A program made the position numbers and the translations under genes. This document shows, in pieces, positions 32,546 to 41,229 of a DNA stretch of 64,000 bases (the stretch's first letter is position 1; each line of letters opens with the position of its first letter). A model generated the notes under the pieces. That model saw only the letters and a list, made by a program, of their open reading frames with translations. It was not told where the DNA came from and ran no database searches. This DNA is from JAYRSJ01 sp041920215 (GTDB taxonomy: Bacteria > Pseudomonadota > Gammaproteobacteria > Burkholderiales > Burkholderiaceae_C): the NCBI GenBank assembly GCA_041920215.1, contig JAYRSJ010000007.1:62001-126000 (forward strand), read 5' to 3'.

Positions 32546-34582
32546 ATGGCCACCCGCAAGCAGCAGAGCAGCAATGCCAAGCCCGCGCGCACGCTGGACG
32601 CGCGCCGCGACACGCTGGACTTCCGCGACCGCATGTATGCCTCCACCCTGGTCGAGGTGCCGAGTCATATCCCGCTGGACAGCTACCGCGCCCATGGCGT
32701 GCCCATCCTGGATCAGGGCAGCGAGGGCGCCTGCACCGGCTTCGCGCTGGCCACGGTGGCCAACTACCTGCTGCACCGCCGCCGCGTCAGCCCCGATACC
32801 CGGCCGGTCAGCCCGCGCATGCTGTACGAGCTGGCGCGGCGCTACGACGAATGGCCGGGCGAGAACTACAGCGGCTCCAGCGCCCGCGGCGCGATGAAGG
32901 GCTGGCACAAGCATGGGGTCTGCGCCGAGAGCCTGTGGCCGATACGCGCCAAGCGCGGGGGCGACAAGGGGCTCAGCCAGGCGCGTGCCGAAGAGGCGCT
33001 GGCCCGACCGCTGGGCGCCTATTTCCGCGTCAACCACAAGGACCTGGTCGCGCTGCATGCGGCCCTGGCGGAGGTCGGCATCCTGTTCGCCACCGCCACC
33101 GTGCATGCCGGCTGGGATGAGGTGGGCAGCGATGGCCGCATCCCGGTCTCCGAGGCGCTGGAGGGGGGGCATGCCTTTGCCCTCGTGGCCTATGACGCCC
33201 AGGGCTTCTGGCTGCAGAACTCCTGGGGGGCCGACTGGGGCCACCATGGCTTTGCCCATATCCGCTATGAGGACTGGCTGCGCAATGCCACCGATGTATG
33301 GGTGGCGCGCCTGGGGGCACCGGTGCAGCTGGAGGCGGTGGGCGCGGGCGGTACGGCGGGCACGGCCACGCCCGCCGGGGCCGGCCGCCTGGCCCATGCC
33401 GAGCTGCGTGCCCATGTGATCAGCGTGGGCAACGAGGGTCGGCTGCGGCCCGGCGGCGAGTACGGCATCAGCGAGGACGAGCTGGCCCAGCTGCTGCTCA
33501 AGGAACTGCCCGAAAGAATGAGCGGCTGGAAGAAGCCGCGCCTGCTGATCTACGCCCATGGCGGCCTGGTCAGCGAGCCGGCCGCGCTGCAGCGCCTGTC
33601 CGAGTACCGGCCGGCGCTGCTGGAAGCCGGCATCTATCCGCTGGCCTTCATCTGGCGCAGCGACTACTGGAGCACCATCAGCAACATCCTGCAGGACGCG
33701 GTGCGGCGCCGTCGCCCCGAGGGGGCTTTCGATGCGGCCAAGGACTTCCTGCTCGATCGCCTGGACGATCTGCTGGAGCCGCTGGCCCGCCAGCTGACCG
33801 GCAAGGCCGCCTGGGACGAGATGAAGGAAAACGCGCTGGCCACCGGCCGCAAGGGCGGCGCGGGCGCGCTGCTGGCCGGCCATCTGCCGGCCCTGGCCCA
33901 GGCCCTGCCGGGACTGGAGATCCATCTGGTGGCACACAGCGCCGGGTCCATCCTGCTGGCGCCGCTGATCGAGCTGATTGCCGGCGGCAAGACCATAGGC
34001 GGCGGCCCCGCCAAGGGCGCGCGCGGTGCCGGCCTGAGCATCGGCAGCTGCACGCTGTGGGCGCCGGCCTGCACGACCGAGCTGTTCAAGAGCGCCTATC
34101 TGCCGGCCTTCGAGCGCCAGGCCCTGCAGCAGCTGGCCCTCTACCTGCTGGACGACAAGACCGAGCTGGACGACCACTGCGCCCGGGTCTACAACAAGAG
34201 CCTGCTCTACCTGGTCTCGCATGCCTTCGAGGCGCAGCAGCGCATTCCCGGGCTGCGCGAGGGCACGCCCATCCTGGGTCTGCAGCGCTGCCTGCAGGCC
34301 GATGCCGAGCTGAGCGCGCTGTTCACCGGTGCGTCGGGCGGCCAGCGGGCCAGTCTGGTCGTCGCGCCGGACCGCGGCCAGGCCGAGCCGCGCAGCCTGG
34401 CCCTGCACCACGGCGACTTCGATGACGATGCGGCCACCGTCAAGTCCACCTTCGGCCGCATGCTGGCCAGCGGCACCAAGGGCGCCCGGGGCAAGCAGGC
34501 CTTGGACGAGATCCGCTTCGGCCGCTCGGCCTCGGGCTTGCGCGAGCTGCGCCTGCAGCTGGAGGCCAAGGGGCGCGGCTGA
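32546..34582 (+). CDS. Papain-like cysteine peptidase fused to an alpha/beta-hydrolase-like domain
   Basis: This 678-residue protein has an N-terminal C1 (papain) domain with all key residues: Gln57 and Cys63 in LDQGSEGACTGFA, His209 in GGHAFALVAYD and Asn225 in WLQNSWGADWG. No propeptide and no signal peptide are visible. From about residue 330 a second domain shows alpha/beta-hydrolase features: YAHGGLV (336-342, oxyanion strand) and the nucleophile elbow VAHSAGS with Ser465. The start at 32546 has AAGGAGA upstream. The neighbours give no clear role; it could be a cytoplasmic peptidase or an effector delivered without a classical signal. Confidence 0.85.
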   Translation: MATRKQQSSNAKPARTLDARRDTLDFRDRMYASTLVEVPSHIPLDSYRAHGVPILDQGSEGACTGFALATVANYLLHRRRVSPDTRPVSPRMLYELARRYDEWPGENYSGSSARGAMKGWHKHGVCAESLWPIRAKRGGDKGLSQARAEEALARPLGAYFRVNHKDLVALHAALAEVGILFATATVHAGWDEVGSDGRIPVSEALEGGHAFALVAYDAQGFWLQNSWGADWGHHGFAHIRYEDWLRNATDVWVARLGAPVQLEAVGAGGTAGTATPAGAGRLAHAELRAHVISVGNEGRLRPGGEYGISEDELAQLLLKELPERMSGWKKPRLLIYAHGGLVSEPAALQRLSEYRPALLEAGIYPLAFIWRSDYWSTISNILQDAVRRRRPEGAFDAAKDFLLDRLDDLLEPLARQLTGKAAWDEMKENALATGRKGGAGALLAGHLPALAQALPGLEIHLVAHSAGSILLAPLIELIAGGKTIGGGPAKGARGAGLSIGSCTLWAPACTTELFKSAYLPAFERQALQQLALYLLDDKTELDDHCARVYNKSLLYLVSHAFEAQQRIPGLREGTPILGLQRCLQADAELSALFTGASGGQRASLVVAPDRGQAEPRSLALHHGDFDDDAATVKSTFGRMLASGTKGARGKQALDEIRFGRSASGLRELRLQLEAKGRG

Positions 34583-34587
34583 GTCTC

Positions 34588-35484
34588 TCAGCTCGGCGGT
34601 CCGGCCAGGGCCGCACGCAGCTCGTCCAGCGCGGCGGGTGTCAGCCGGCCCGCTGCTTGCGCCAGCGCCAGCTGCCGCCCTGCCAGCTCTCGATAGAAGC
34701 GGCCATGCTCGCCGCCCAGCCCATCCAGTGCCGCCAGATGCCGGCGCAGCACGCCCAGATCGCCGCGCGAGATCGGACCGGAGAGCGCGCCAGGCAGGCC
34801 GCGGGCCCGGGCGGCCGCCAGTGTGCCCTCGGCCAGCGGCAGCAGGGCCTGCAGTGCCAGCTCCTGCGGCAGACCGGTGGCGGCCCAGAGCTGGCGCGCC
34901 TCGTCCAGCAGCGAGAGCAGAAAGCTGGCCGCATAGCCGGCGGCCGCATGGTAGGCGGCACGGCTGCCGGGCGGTAGCGTGAAGGGGCGCAGGCCCAGCA
35001 GTTCGGCCAGCGCGTGCAGCCGGGGTTCCAGCGCTGCATCGCCGGCCTCCAGTGCCACCGCGCTGCCGGGCAGACGCTGCAGCGCGCTGGCCGGGTCGGA
35101 GAAGATCTGCAGCGGATGGAAGCCGCCGATCGCCGCGCCGGCCCGGCGGGCCGGCTCCAGCACCGCGATCTCGGTGGCCCCGCTGCAATGCAGCACCGTC
35201 TGGCCCGGGCGCCAGCGCAGCTGAGCGGCCAGCGGAGCGATCGCATCGTCGGGCACGGTCAGCAGCACCAGCTCGGCGGACGCGGCAGCTTCGGCCAGGC
35301 CCGCCGGCCCGGCCAGCGCGCGGCAGCCGGCGATGCGCGCCGCCAGCGCGTGCGCCGACGCCGCCGTCCGGCTGGCCACCACGCCGACCTTCAGGCCCTG
35401 CGCCGCCAGCGCCAGCGCCAGGGTCTGGCCCAGGCGGCCGGCGCCAATCAGCGCGATCGATTCAAACAGGGGCGTCGTGCTCAT
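34588..35484 (-). CDS. Rossmann-like and DUF2520 domain protein
   Basis: This 298-residue protein has an N-terminal dinucleotide-binding fold (ALIGAGRLGQTLALAL at about residues 11-26) related to pyrroline-5-carboxylate and ketopantoate reductases. The C-terminal DUF2520 domain contains GGFHPLQIF and AYHAAAGYAASFLLSL. The substrate is unknown. It follows the Lrp-type regulator by 10 bp on the same strand, so the two are likely co-transcribed. It converges with the papain fusion gene. Confidence 0.85.
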   Translation of the reverse strand: MSTTPLFESIALIGAGRLGQTLALALAAQGLKVGVVASRTAASAHALAARIAGCRALAGPAGLAEAAASAELVLLTVPDDAIAPLAAQLRWRPGQTVLHCSGATEIAVLEPARRAGAAIGGFHPLQIFSDPASALQRLPGSAVALEAGDAALEPRLHALAELLGLRPFTLPPGSRAAYHAAAGYAASFLLSLLDEARQLWAATGLPQELALQALLPLAEGTLAAARARGLPGALSGPISRGDLGVLRRHLAALDGLGGEHGRFYRELAGRQLALAQAAGRLTPAALDELRAALAGPPS

Positions 35485-35494
35485 CTCGCGGTCC

Positions 35495-35965
35495 TCAGGG
35501 TATGGGCAGGGCGGTTTCGTACTTGACCTCGCGCAGCACCACATTGCTGCGCACGCTGGCCACACCGGGCACCTTGAAGACCTTGCCCTGCAGGAACTGG
35601 TCGTAGGCCTTCATATCGGGCACCACCACCTTGATCACATAGTCGGCCTCACCGGTGATGCCATGGCATTCGATGATCTCGCGGCTGCCGCACACCAGGG
35701 CCTCGAACTGCTCGACCGCGCCCTCGCTATGCCGCACCAGGCTGACATTGGCCAGCACGCAGATCGACAGGCCCAGCTTCTCGCGGTCCACCAGGGCCAC
35801 ATGGCGGCGTATCACCCCGCTCTCCTCCAGCTCCTTGATGCGCCGCCACACCGGCGTGGCCGACAGGCCCACCTGCTCGGCCAGGGCCTGGGTCGAGAGC
35901 CGGGCGTCCGTCTGCAGGGCTTCGAGAATCTGGCGTGTCGCCCGATCGAAACGATTCACTTCCAT
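35495..35965 (-). CDS. Lrp/AsnC family transcriptional regulator
   Basis: This 156-residue regulator has an N-terminal winged-helix DNA-binding domain (FDRATRQILEALQTDARL, then TQALAEQVGLSATPVWRRIK) and a C-terminal RAM ligand-binding domain (about 75-150). Members respond to amino acids and form octamers. The ATG at 35965 has AAAGGTGG upstream, while an earlier ATG at 35995 sits within the candidate operator. It is divergent from the 2-oxoacid:ferredoxin oxidoreductase gene, which it probably regulates in response to an amino acid whose keto acid is the substrate. Confidence 0.93.
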   Translation of the reverse strand: MEVNRFDRATRQILEALQTDARLSTQALAEQVGLSATPVWRRIKELEESGVIRRHVALVDREKLGLSICVLANVSLVRHSEGAVEQFEALVCGSREIIECHGITGEADYVIKVVVPDMKAYDQFLQGKVFKVPGVASVRSNVVLREVKYETALPIP

Positions 35966-35977
35966 AAACACCACCTT

Positions 35978-35994
35978 TGAGATGAATTCTCTCA
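35978..35994. promoter_or_regulatory. Candidate Lrp-type operator in the lrp/IOR intergenic region
   Basis: TGAGA (35978-35982) and TCTCA (35990-35994) form an inverted repeat with an AT-rich 7-base centre (TGAATTC), all within a locally AT-rich patch. Lrp-family proteins bind such imperfect AT-centred palindromes of about 15-17 bp. It overlaps the region just upstream of the regulator's ribosome binding site, suggesting autoregulation. Confidence 0.4.
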
Positions 35995-36112
35995 TTCAAG
36001 CCGGATCATCTAGCAATCAAGGCAAGAAACTCCGCAGGAACTGACCAAAAATCTCGCCCACCGCGAGTTGCTTGCCATCGGCCTCGCTTGATCTGTCTCA
36101 GGAGCCGTCGCC

Positions 36113-39100
36113 ATGTCCGAACCCAAGCACAAGAACACGCCCGCGCTGCGCGACTACAAGCTCTCGGACAATCTGGCCGCGCCGCAGGGTCAGGTCTTCA
36201 TGACCGGTACCCAGGCCTTGGTACGTCTGCTGCTGGCGCAAAAGGCGCTGGACGAGCGCGCCGGGCTGAAGACCGCCGGCTTCGTCTCCGGCTACCGCGG
36301 CAGCCCGCTGGGCATGGTGGACCAGCAGCTCTGGAAGGCCAAGAAGTTCCTCGACGCCGCCCAGGTCAACTTCCTGCCCGCGATCAACGAGGACCTGGCC
36401 GCTACCGCCTGCCTGGGCGTGCAGCGCGTTGCGCTGGACCCCAAGCGAGTCGTCGATGGCGTGTTCGCGATGTGGTACGGCAAGGGCCCCGGCGTGGACC
36501 GCTCGGGCGATGCGCTCAAGCATGGCAATGTCTACGGCAGCGCGCCGCAGGGCGGCGTGCTGGTGGTCTGCGGCGACGACCATGGCTGTGTCTCCTCCAG
36601 CACCCCGCACCAGAGCGATCTGGCGCTGCAGGCCTGGAGCATGCCCATCGTGCATCCGGCCAATGTGGCCGAGTACCTGGAGTTCGGCCTCTACGGCTGG
36701 GCGCTGTCGCGCTTCTCCGGCGCCTGGGTCGGCTTCAAGGCGATCTCGGAAGTGGTCGAGAGCGGCATGACGGTGGACCTGGACAGCGTGCCGCTGGACT
36801 TCGAGCTGCCGGTGGACCACCAGCCGCCGACGAATCTGCATATCCGTCCGGTCGACCTGCCCTCGCTGGAGCTGGAATCGCGCCTGGCCCACAAGCTGGA
36901 GGCCGTGCTGGCCTTCGCCAAGCTCAACAGCATCGACAAGCACATCGTCACCAGCCCCAGAGCCACCCTGGGCATCGTCACCGTCGGCAAGGCGCATTAC
37001 GACTTCATGGAGGTGCTGCGCCGCCTGGACCTGGACCCGAATGCGCTGGCCGCGGCCGGCGTGCGGGTCTACAAGGTGGGCCTGGTCTTCCCGCTGGAGC
37101 CCACCCGCATCCGCGAGTTCGCGCAAGGGCTCACCGATATGCTGGTGATCGAGGAGAAGGCCCCGGTGGTCGAGCGCCAGATCAAGGAGCTGCTCTACCA
37201 CCTGCCCGACGCCCAGCGCCCGCGCGTGATCGGCAAGACCGACGAGCATGGGGCTCAGGTCTTGAGCTCACTCGGCGAGCTGCGCCCCAGCCGCATCATG
37301 TCCACCGTGGCCGACTGGCTGGCGCGCCTGAACCCGGCACTGGACCGCCGCCATCTGGTGGTCGACTTCCTGACGCCCTGCCTGCTCTCCAACGCGGCCG
37401 ACGGCGTGCGCCGCCAGCCCTATTTCTGCTCCGGCTGCCCGCACAACACCTCCACCAAGCTGCCCGAGGGCTCGCGGGCGCTGGCCGGCATCGGCTGCCA
37501 TTTCATGGCCAGCTGGATGGAGCGCGGCACCTCCGGCCTGATCCAGATGGGCGCCGAGGGTGTGGACTGGGCCGCGCACAGCCGCTTCACGACCGAGAAG
37601 CATGTATTCCAGAACCTCGGCGACGGCACTTATTACCACAGCGGCTATCTGGCGATCCGCCAGGCGATCGCGGCCAAGGCCAACATCACCTACAAGATCC
37701 TCTACAACGACGCGGTCGCGATGACCGGCGGCCAGCCGGTCGACGGCCAGACCAGCGTGCCGCAGATCGCGCGCCAGGTCGAGGCCGAGGGTGTCAGGCG
37801 CCTGGTGGTGGTCTCGGACGATATCGCCAAGTACCGCGGCCACCATGGCCTGTTCCCGGCCGGCACCAGCTTCCACGACCGCAGCGAGCTGGATGCGGTA
37901 CAGCGCGAGCTGCGTGACATCGAGGGCGTCACCGTCCTGATCTACGACCAGACCTGCGCAGCCGAGAAGCGCCGCCGCAGAAAGAAGAAGGAATTCCCGG
38001 ATCCGCCCAAGCGCCTGTTCATCAACGAGGCGGTCTGCGAGGGCTGCGGCGACTGCGGCGTGGCCAGCAACTGCCTGAGCGTGGTGCCGGTGGAGACCGA
38101 CTGGGGCCGCAAGCGCAGCATCGAGCAGAGCAGCTGCAACAAGGACTTCTCCTGCGTCAACGGCTTCTGCCCCAGCTTCGTCTCGGTGCACGGCGCCCAG
38201 CTGAAGAAGAAGGTCGGCGCCGGCTACACCGCCCAAGACCTGGCGCGCGAGCTGGCCGCCATCGCCGCGCCCGCGCCCTGGAACTGGACCGGCCCCTTCG
38301 ATCTGCTGGTCACCGGCGTCGGCGGCACCGGCGTCGTCACGGTGGGCGCCCTGGTCGCTATGGCCGCCCATCTGGAAGGCAAGCAGGCCTCGGTGCTGGA
38401 CTTCATGGGCTTTGCGCAGAAGGGCGGCTCGGTGCTCTCCTTCGTGCGCCTGGCCCCCACCCAGGACCTCTTGAACCAGGTGCGCATCGACACCCAGCAG
38501 GCCGATGTGCTCTTGGCCTGCGATATGGTGGTAGGCGCCAGCCCGGACGCGCTGGGCACGGTCAAGCCCGGCCGCACGGTGATCCTGGCCAACACCCATG
38601 AGCTGCCCACCGCCGCCTTCGTGCGCAACCCCGACGCCAATCTGCAGGGCCTGTCGCTGCTGGCCAAGATGCAGCATGCGGTGGGCGGTGACGCGGCCCT
38701 GCTCAGCACCATAGACGCCCAGGCCATCGCCCAGCAGCTGATGGGCGACACCATGCCCAGCAACATCATCATGCTGGGCGCCTGCTGGCAGCGCGGCCTG
38801 GTGCCGCTCAGCGAGGCGGCGCTGATGCGGGCGATCGAGCTCAACGGCGTCGCGATCGAGGGCAACAAGACCGCCTTCGCGCTGGGCCGGCTGGCCATCG
38901 CTGCACCGGAGGCGCTGAAGCGTCTGAGCGGCCAGAGCGCGCAGGCGGTGGTGCAGCTGCTGCCCAACTTCGACCGCCTGGACGGCGAGGACGGCCTGAT
39001 CGCCCGCCGCATGCGCTTCCTGACCGACTACCAGGATGCCGCCTATGCCCAGCGCTACAAGGCCCTGGTGGACCGGGTGCGCGCCGCCGAGGCCCGCCTG

Positions 39101-39685
39101 GGCGAGGCCGGCAAACCCGAGCGTCTCGCCAAGGCGGTGGCACGCTACTACGCCAAGCTGCTGGCCATCAAGGACGAGTGGGAGGTGGCGCGCCTTTACA
39201 CCGACGGCCGCTGGGAGGCCGCGCTCAAGGAGCAGTTCGAGGGCTGGGAGCGGATCAGCTTCCATATGGCTCCGCCCCTGCTTTCCAAGCCCGATGCGAA
39301 CGGCCATGCCAAGAAGATCGAGCTGGGCAGCTGGACCTTCAAGGCCCTCAAGACCCTGGCCCGCTTCAAGCGCCTGCGCGGCACGGCGCTCGACCTCTTT
39401 GGCAAGACCGAGGAGCGCCGCATGGAGCGCCAGCTGATTGCGGACTACGAGGCCCTGATCGCCGAGCTGCTGCAGCAGCTGAGCGCCGAGAAGCTGGACC
39501 TGGCCGTGCAGCTGGCCCGCCTGCCCGAGAAGATCCGCGGCTACGGCCATGTGAAGCTGGCCAATGTCGTCACCGTGCGGTCGCAGTGGAAGGATCTGCT
39601 GGACCGCTTCCACAGCCGTGCGGTCGAGGCACCGGCGCAGCTCGCCGCCGCGCCGGTGCGCATCAAGGGTGTGGCGGAGCTCTGA
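36113..39685 (+). CDS. Fused indolepyruvate (2-oxoacid):ferredoxin oxidoreductase
   Basis: This 1190-residue single-chain enzyme oxidatively decarboxylates aryl- or branched-chain 2-oxoacids to acyl-CoA with ferredoxin reduction. The N-terminal pyrimidine-binding and middle thiamine-diphosphate-binding regions (SGCPHNTSTKLPEGSRALAG, ILYNDAVAMTGGQPVDGQ) resemble IorA. A cysteine cluster begins at about residue 642 (CEGCGDCGVASNC, then CNKDFSCVNGFC) for one or two iron-sulfur clusters. The gamma domain follows (DLLVTGVGGTGVVTVGALVA). The ATG has AGGAG upstream. It is divergent from an Lrp regulator, fitting amino acid catabolism. Confidence 0.92.
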   Translation: MSEPKHKNTPALRDYKLSDNLAAPQGQVFMTGTQALVRLLLAQKALDERAGLKTAGFVSGYRGSPLGMVDQQLWKAKKFLDAAQVNFLPAINEDLAATACLGVQRVALDPKRVVDGVFAMWYGKGPGVDRSGDALKHGNVYGSAPQGGVLVVCGDDHGCVSSSTPHQSDLALQAWSMPIVHPANVAEYLEFGLYGWALSRFSGAWVGFKAISEVVESGMTVDLDSVPLDFELPVDHQPPTNLHIRPVDLPSLELESRLAHKLEAVLAFAKLNSIDKHIVTSPRATLGIVTVGKAHYDFMEVLRRLDLDPNALAAAGVRVYKVGLVFPLEPTRIREFAQGLTDMLVIEEKAPVVERQIKELLYHLPDAQRPRVIGKTDEHGAQVLSSLGELRPSRIMSTVADWLARLNPALDRRHLVVDFLTPCLLSNAADGVRRQPYFCSGCPHNTSTKLPEGSRALAGIGCHFMASWMERGTSGLIQMGAEGVDWAAHSRFTTEKHVFQNLGDGTYYHSGYLAIRQAIAAKANITYKILYNDAVAMTGGQPVDGQTSVPQIARQVEAEGVRRLVVVSDDIAKYRGHHGLFPAGTSFHDRSELDAVQRELRDIEGVTVLIYDQTCAAEKRRRRKKKEFPDPPKRLFINEAVCEGCGDCGVASNCLSVVPVETDWGRKRSIEQSSCNKDFSCVNGFCPSFVSVHGAQLKKKVGAGYTAQDLARELAAIAAPAPWNWTGPFDLLVTGVGGTGVVTVGALVAMAAHLEGKQASVLDFMGFAQKGGSVLSFVRLAPTQDLLNQVRIDTQQADVLLACDMVVGASPDALGTVKPGRTVILANTHELPTAAFVRNPDANLQGLSLLAKMQHAVGGDAALLSTIDAQAIAQQLMGDTMPSNIIMLGACWQRGLVPLSEAALMRAIELNGVAIEGNKTAFALGRLAIAAPEALKRLSGQSAQAVVQLLPNFDRLDGEDGLIARRMRFLTDYQDAAYAQRYKALVDRVRAAEARLGEAGKPERLAKAVARYYAKLLAIKDEWEVARLYTDGRWEAALKEQFEGWERISFHMAPPLLSKPDANGHAKKIELGSWTFKALKTLARFKRLRGTALDLFGKTEERRMERQLIADYEALIAELLQQLSAEKLDLAVQLARLPEKIRGYGHVKLANVVTVRSQWKDLLDRFHSRAVEAPAQLAAAPVRIKGVAEL

Positions 39686-39691
39686 GCAGGG

Positions 39692-40414
39692 TCAGGCGGC
39701 GTAGGCGCGGCTGGCCAGCGCCTGCGCCAGCACCCGCGCCGGGTTCACCAGCTGCCAGCGTGCCGCCACCGGCGCATCTTCCAACGCCAGCGGGATCTCG
39801 GTGCAGCCCATGACCAGCGCGAGTGCCGACCCGTGGCGAGCCCGCAAAGCCTCGGCGACCTCGACGAAACAGCGCCGCGCCAGCGCCAGATCACCGGTCT
39901 TCACACCCTCGTAGATGCCCCGCATCAGCGTTGTGCGCTCCTGCTCCAACGGCAGGTGGCAGGCGATGCCCGCGGCGGCCAGGGCCTGGTCGTAGAGACC
40001 GCTGCGGTAAGTGCCCTGGGTGGCCATCAAGCCCACCTCGCGCACGCCGGCGGCGCGTAGGCTGGCCGCCACCTCGCCGGCCACGTGCAGCAGCTCGGTG
40101 TCGGGGAAGCGCGCCTGCAGCCGGGCATGCCAGGCATGGGCGGTGTTGCACGCCATCGCGACCGCGCTGGCGCCGCAGCCGCGCAGCCGCGTGATCGCCT
40201 GGGCCATCGCGTCCAGCGGCTCGTCGCGGCCCAGGCTCAGCGCCTCGCTGCGATCGGGCACCGGCACCTGGGCCAGCCAATGCTCGGGAAAGGCCTGATC
40301 GTTGACCGGCCAGCCGTTGCGCTGCATCTGCTCGGTGCAGGCCTCGACGAAGAGGCGCACGAAGTCGGCGCCGGCCGCCGGGCCCATGCCACCAAGAATG
40401 CCGACCGCTCTCAT
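39692..40414 (-). CDS. Aspartate/glutamate racemase family protein
   Basis: This 240-residue cofactor-independent racemase has the two catalytic cysteines in AMACNTAHAW and VMGCTEIPL and begins MRAVGILGGMGPAAG. It would interconvert D- and L-aspartate or glutamate. The start overlaps the stop of the M55 peptidase gene by four bases, so it is the last gene of the peptide operon. There it would feed D-acidic residues released from peptides into L-amino acid metabolism. It converges with the oxidoreductase gene six bases away. Confidence 0.92.
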   Translation of the reverse strand: MRAVGILGGMGPAAGADFVRLFVEACTEQMQRNGWPVNDQAFPEHWLAQVPVPDRSEALSLGRDEPLDAMAQAITRLRGCGASAVAMACNTAHAWHARLQARFPDTELLHVAGEVAASLRAAGVREVGLMATQGTYRSGLYDQALAAAGIACHLPLEQERTTLMRGIYEGVKTGDLALARRCFVEVAEALRARHGSALALVMGCTEIPLALEDAPVAARWQLVNPARVLAQALASRAYAA

Positions 40415-41229
40415 CGCAACATCGCCGACATGGCTGACAGGCTGTTGATCATGCGTACCGCAGCTTCCACCGTCGGCGCCTCGAAGCCGACCTCGTCGCC
40501 GGCCAGTCGTTCCAGGCTGGGCCACTGACAGAACAGGTCCGCCAGCGCGGCAGTCTGGGTCTGGATGCGCACGTCGATCTTGCCGCTCAACGCAAAGGTC
40601 GGCGGCAGCGGTGCACGCATTGCCTCGGCCACGCCGGTGCGGATCGCCGCGCAGGCTGCCGCAGGCGACAGGCTGATGCCTGCCGTGTGGCCGGTCGCGC
40701 GCTTGGTCTGCACGAAGCGGGTGCCCGGAAAAAGCGGGCGGTGCTCATCGATGAACGCATCGTCGCCGCTGGCCATCGCCACCGGCACGCCGTACTCCCC
40801 GGCCAGCGCGCCGTAGAGGCCCATCTCGCCCAATTCCTGGCCATTCAGCCAGAGGCGGCCGAAGGCAAAGCTGTTGATCGTGTGTGCCAGGATGCCGCGA
40901 CCCTGAGCGCGCGAGTGGTAGCCGACCATGCAGACCGCGCTCACGCCGGGTTCGTCAACGCCGGCCACCATGCTCAGGTAGCGCGGCTTGCCCTGCACCA
41001 CCAGGGCGCGGGGGTCCAGCAGGTCCGGCAGCAGGTTGCGGAAGCCCCCATGCGAATCGTTCACCAGCACCTCGCTGGCGCCGGCCTCGAAGGCGCCGGC
41101 AATCGCGGCATTGGCCTCGTCCGTCATCAGGCGGCGCGCGCGCTCGTACTCGCCGTTGCCGGCACGCGTTTGCTCGGGGTGATAGACGCCGGCGACACCC
41201 TCGATGTCGGTGGAGATCAGAATTTTCAT
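40411..41229 (-). CDS. M55 family metallopeptidase (DppA-like D-aminopeptidase)
   Basis: This 272-residue zinc enzyme begins MKILISTDIEGVAGV, with the metal ligands Asp8 and Glu10 of the M55 family. Further histidines lie in VNDSHGG, VGYHSRAQG and LAHTINSF. Bacillus DppA cleaves D-Ala-D-Ala and related D-aminopeptide substrates. Its place between a P1 peptidase and an Asp/Glu racemase suggests breakdown of peptides with D-residues, such as cell-wall fragments. Both ends overlap neighbouring genes by four bases, indicating coupled translation. Confidence 0.92.
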   Translation of the reverse strand: MKILISTDIEGVAGVYHPEQTRAGNGEYERARRLMTDEANAAIAGAFEAGASEVLVNDSHGGFRNLLPDLLDPRALVVQGKPRYLSMVAGVDEPGVSAVCMVGYHSRAQGRGILAHTINSFAFGRLWLNGQELGEMGLYGALAGEYGVPVAMASGDDAFIDEHRPLFPGTRFVQTKRATGHTAGISLSPAAACAAIRTGVAEAMRAPLPPTFALSGKIDVRIQTQTAALADLFCQWPSLERLAGDEVGFEAPTVEAAVRMINSLSAMSAMLR

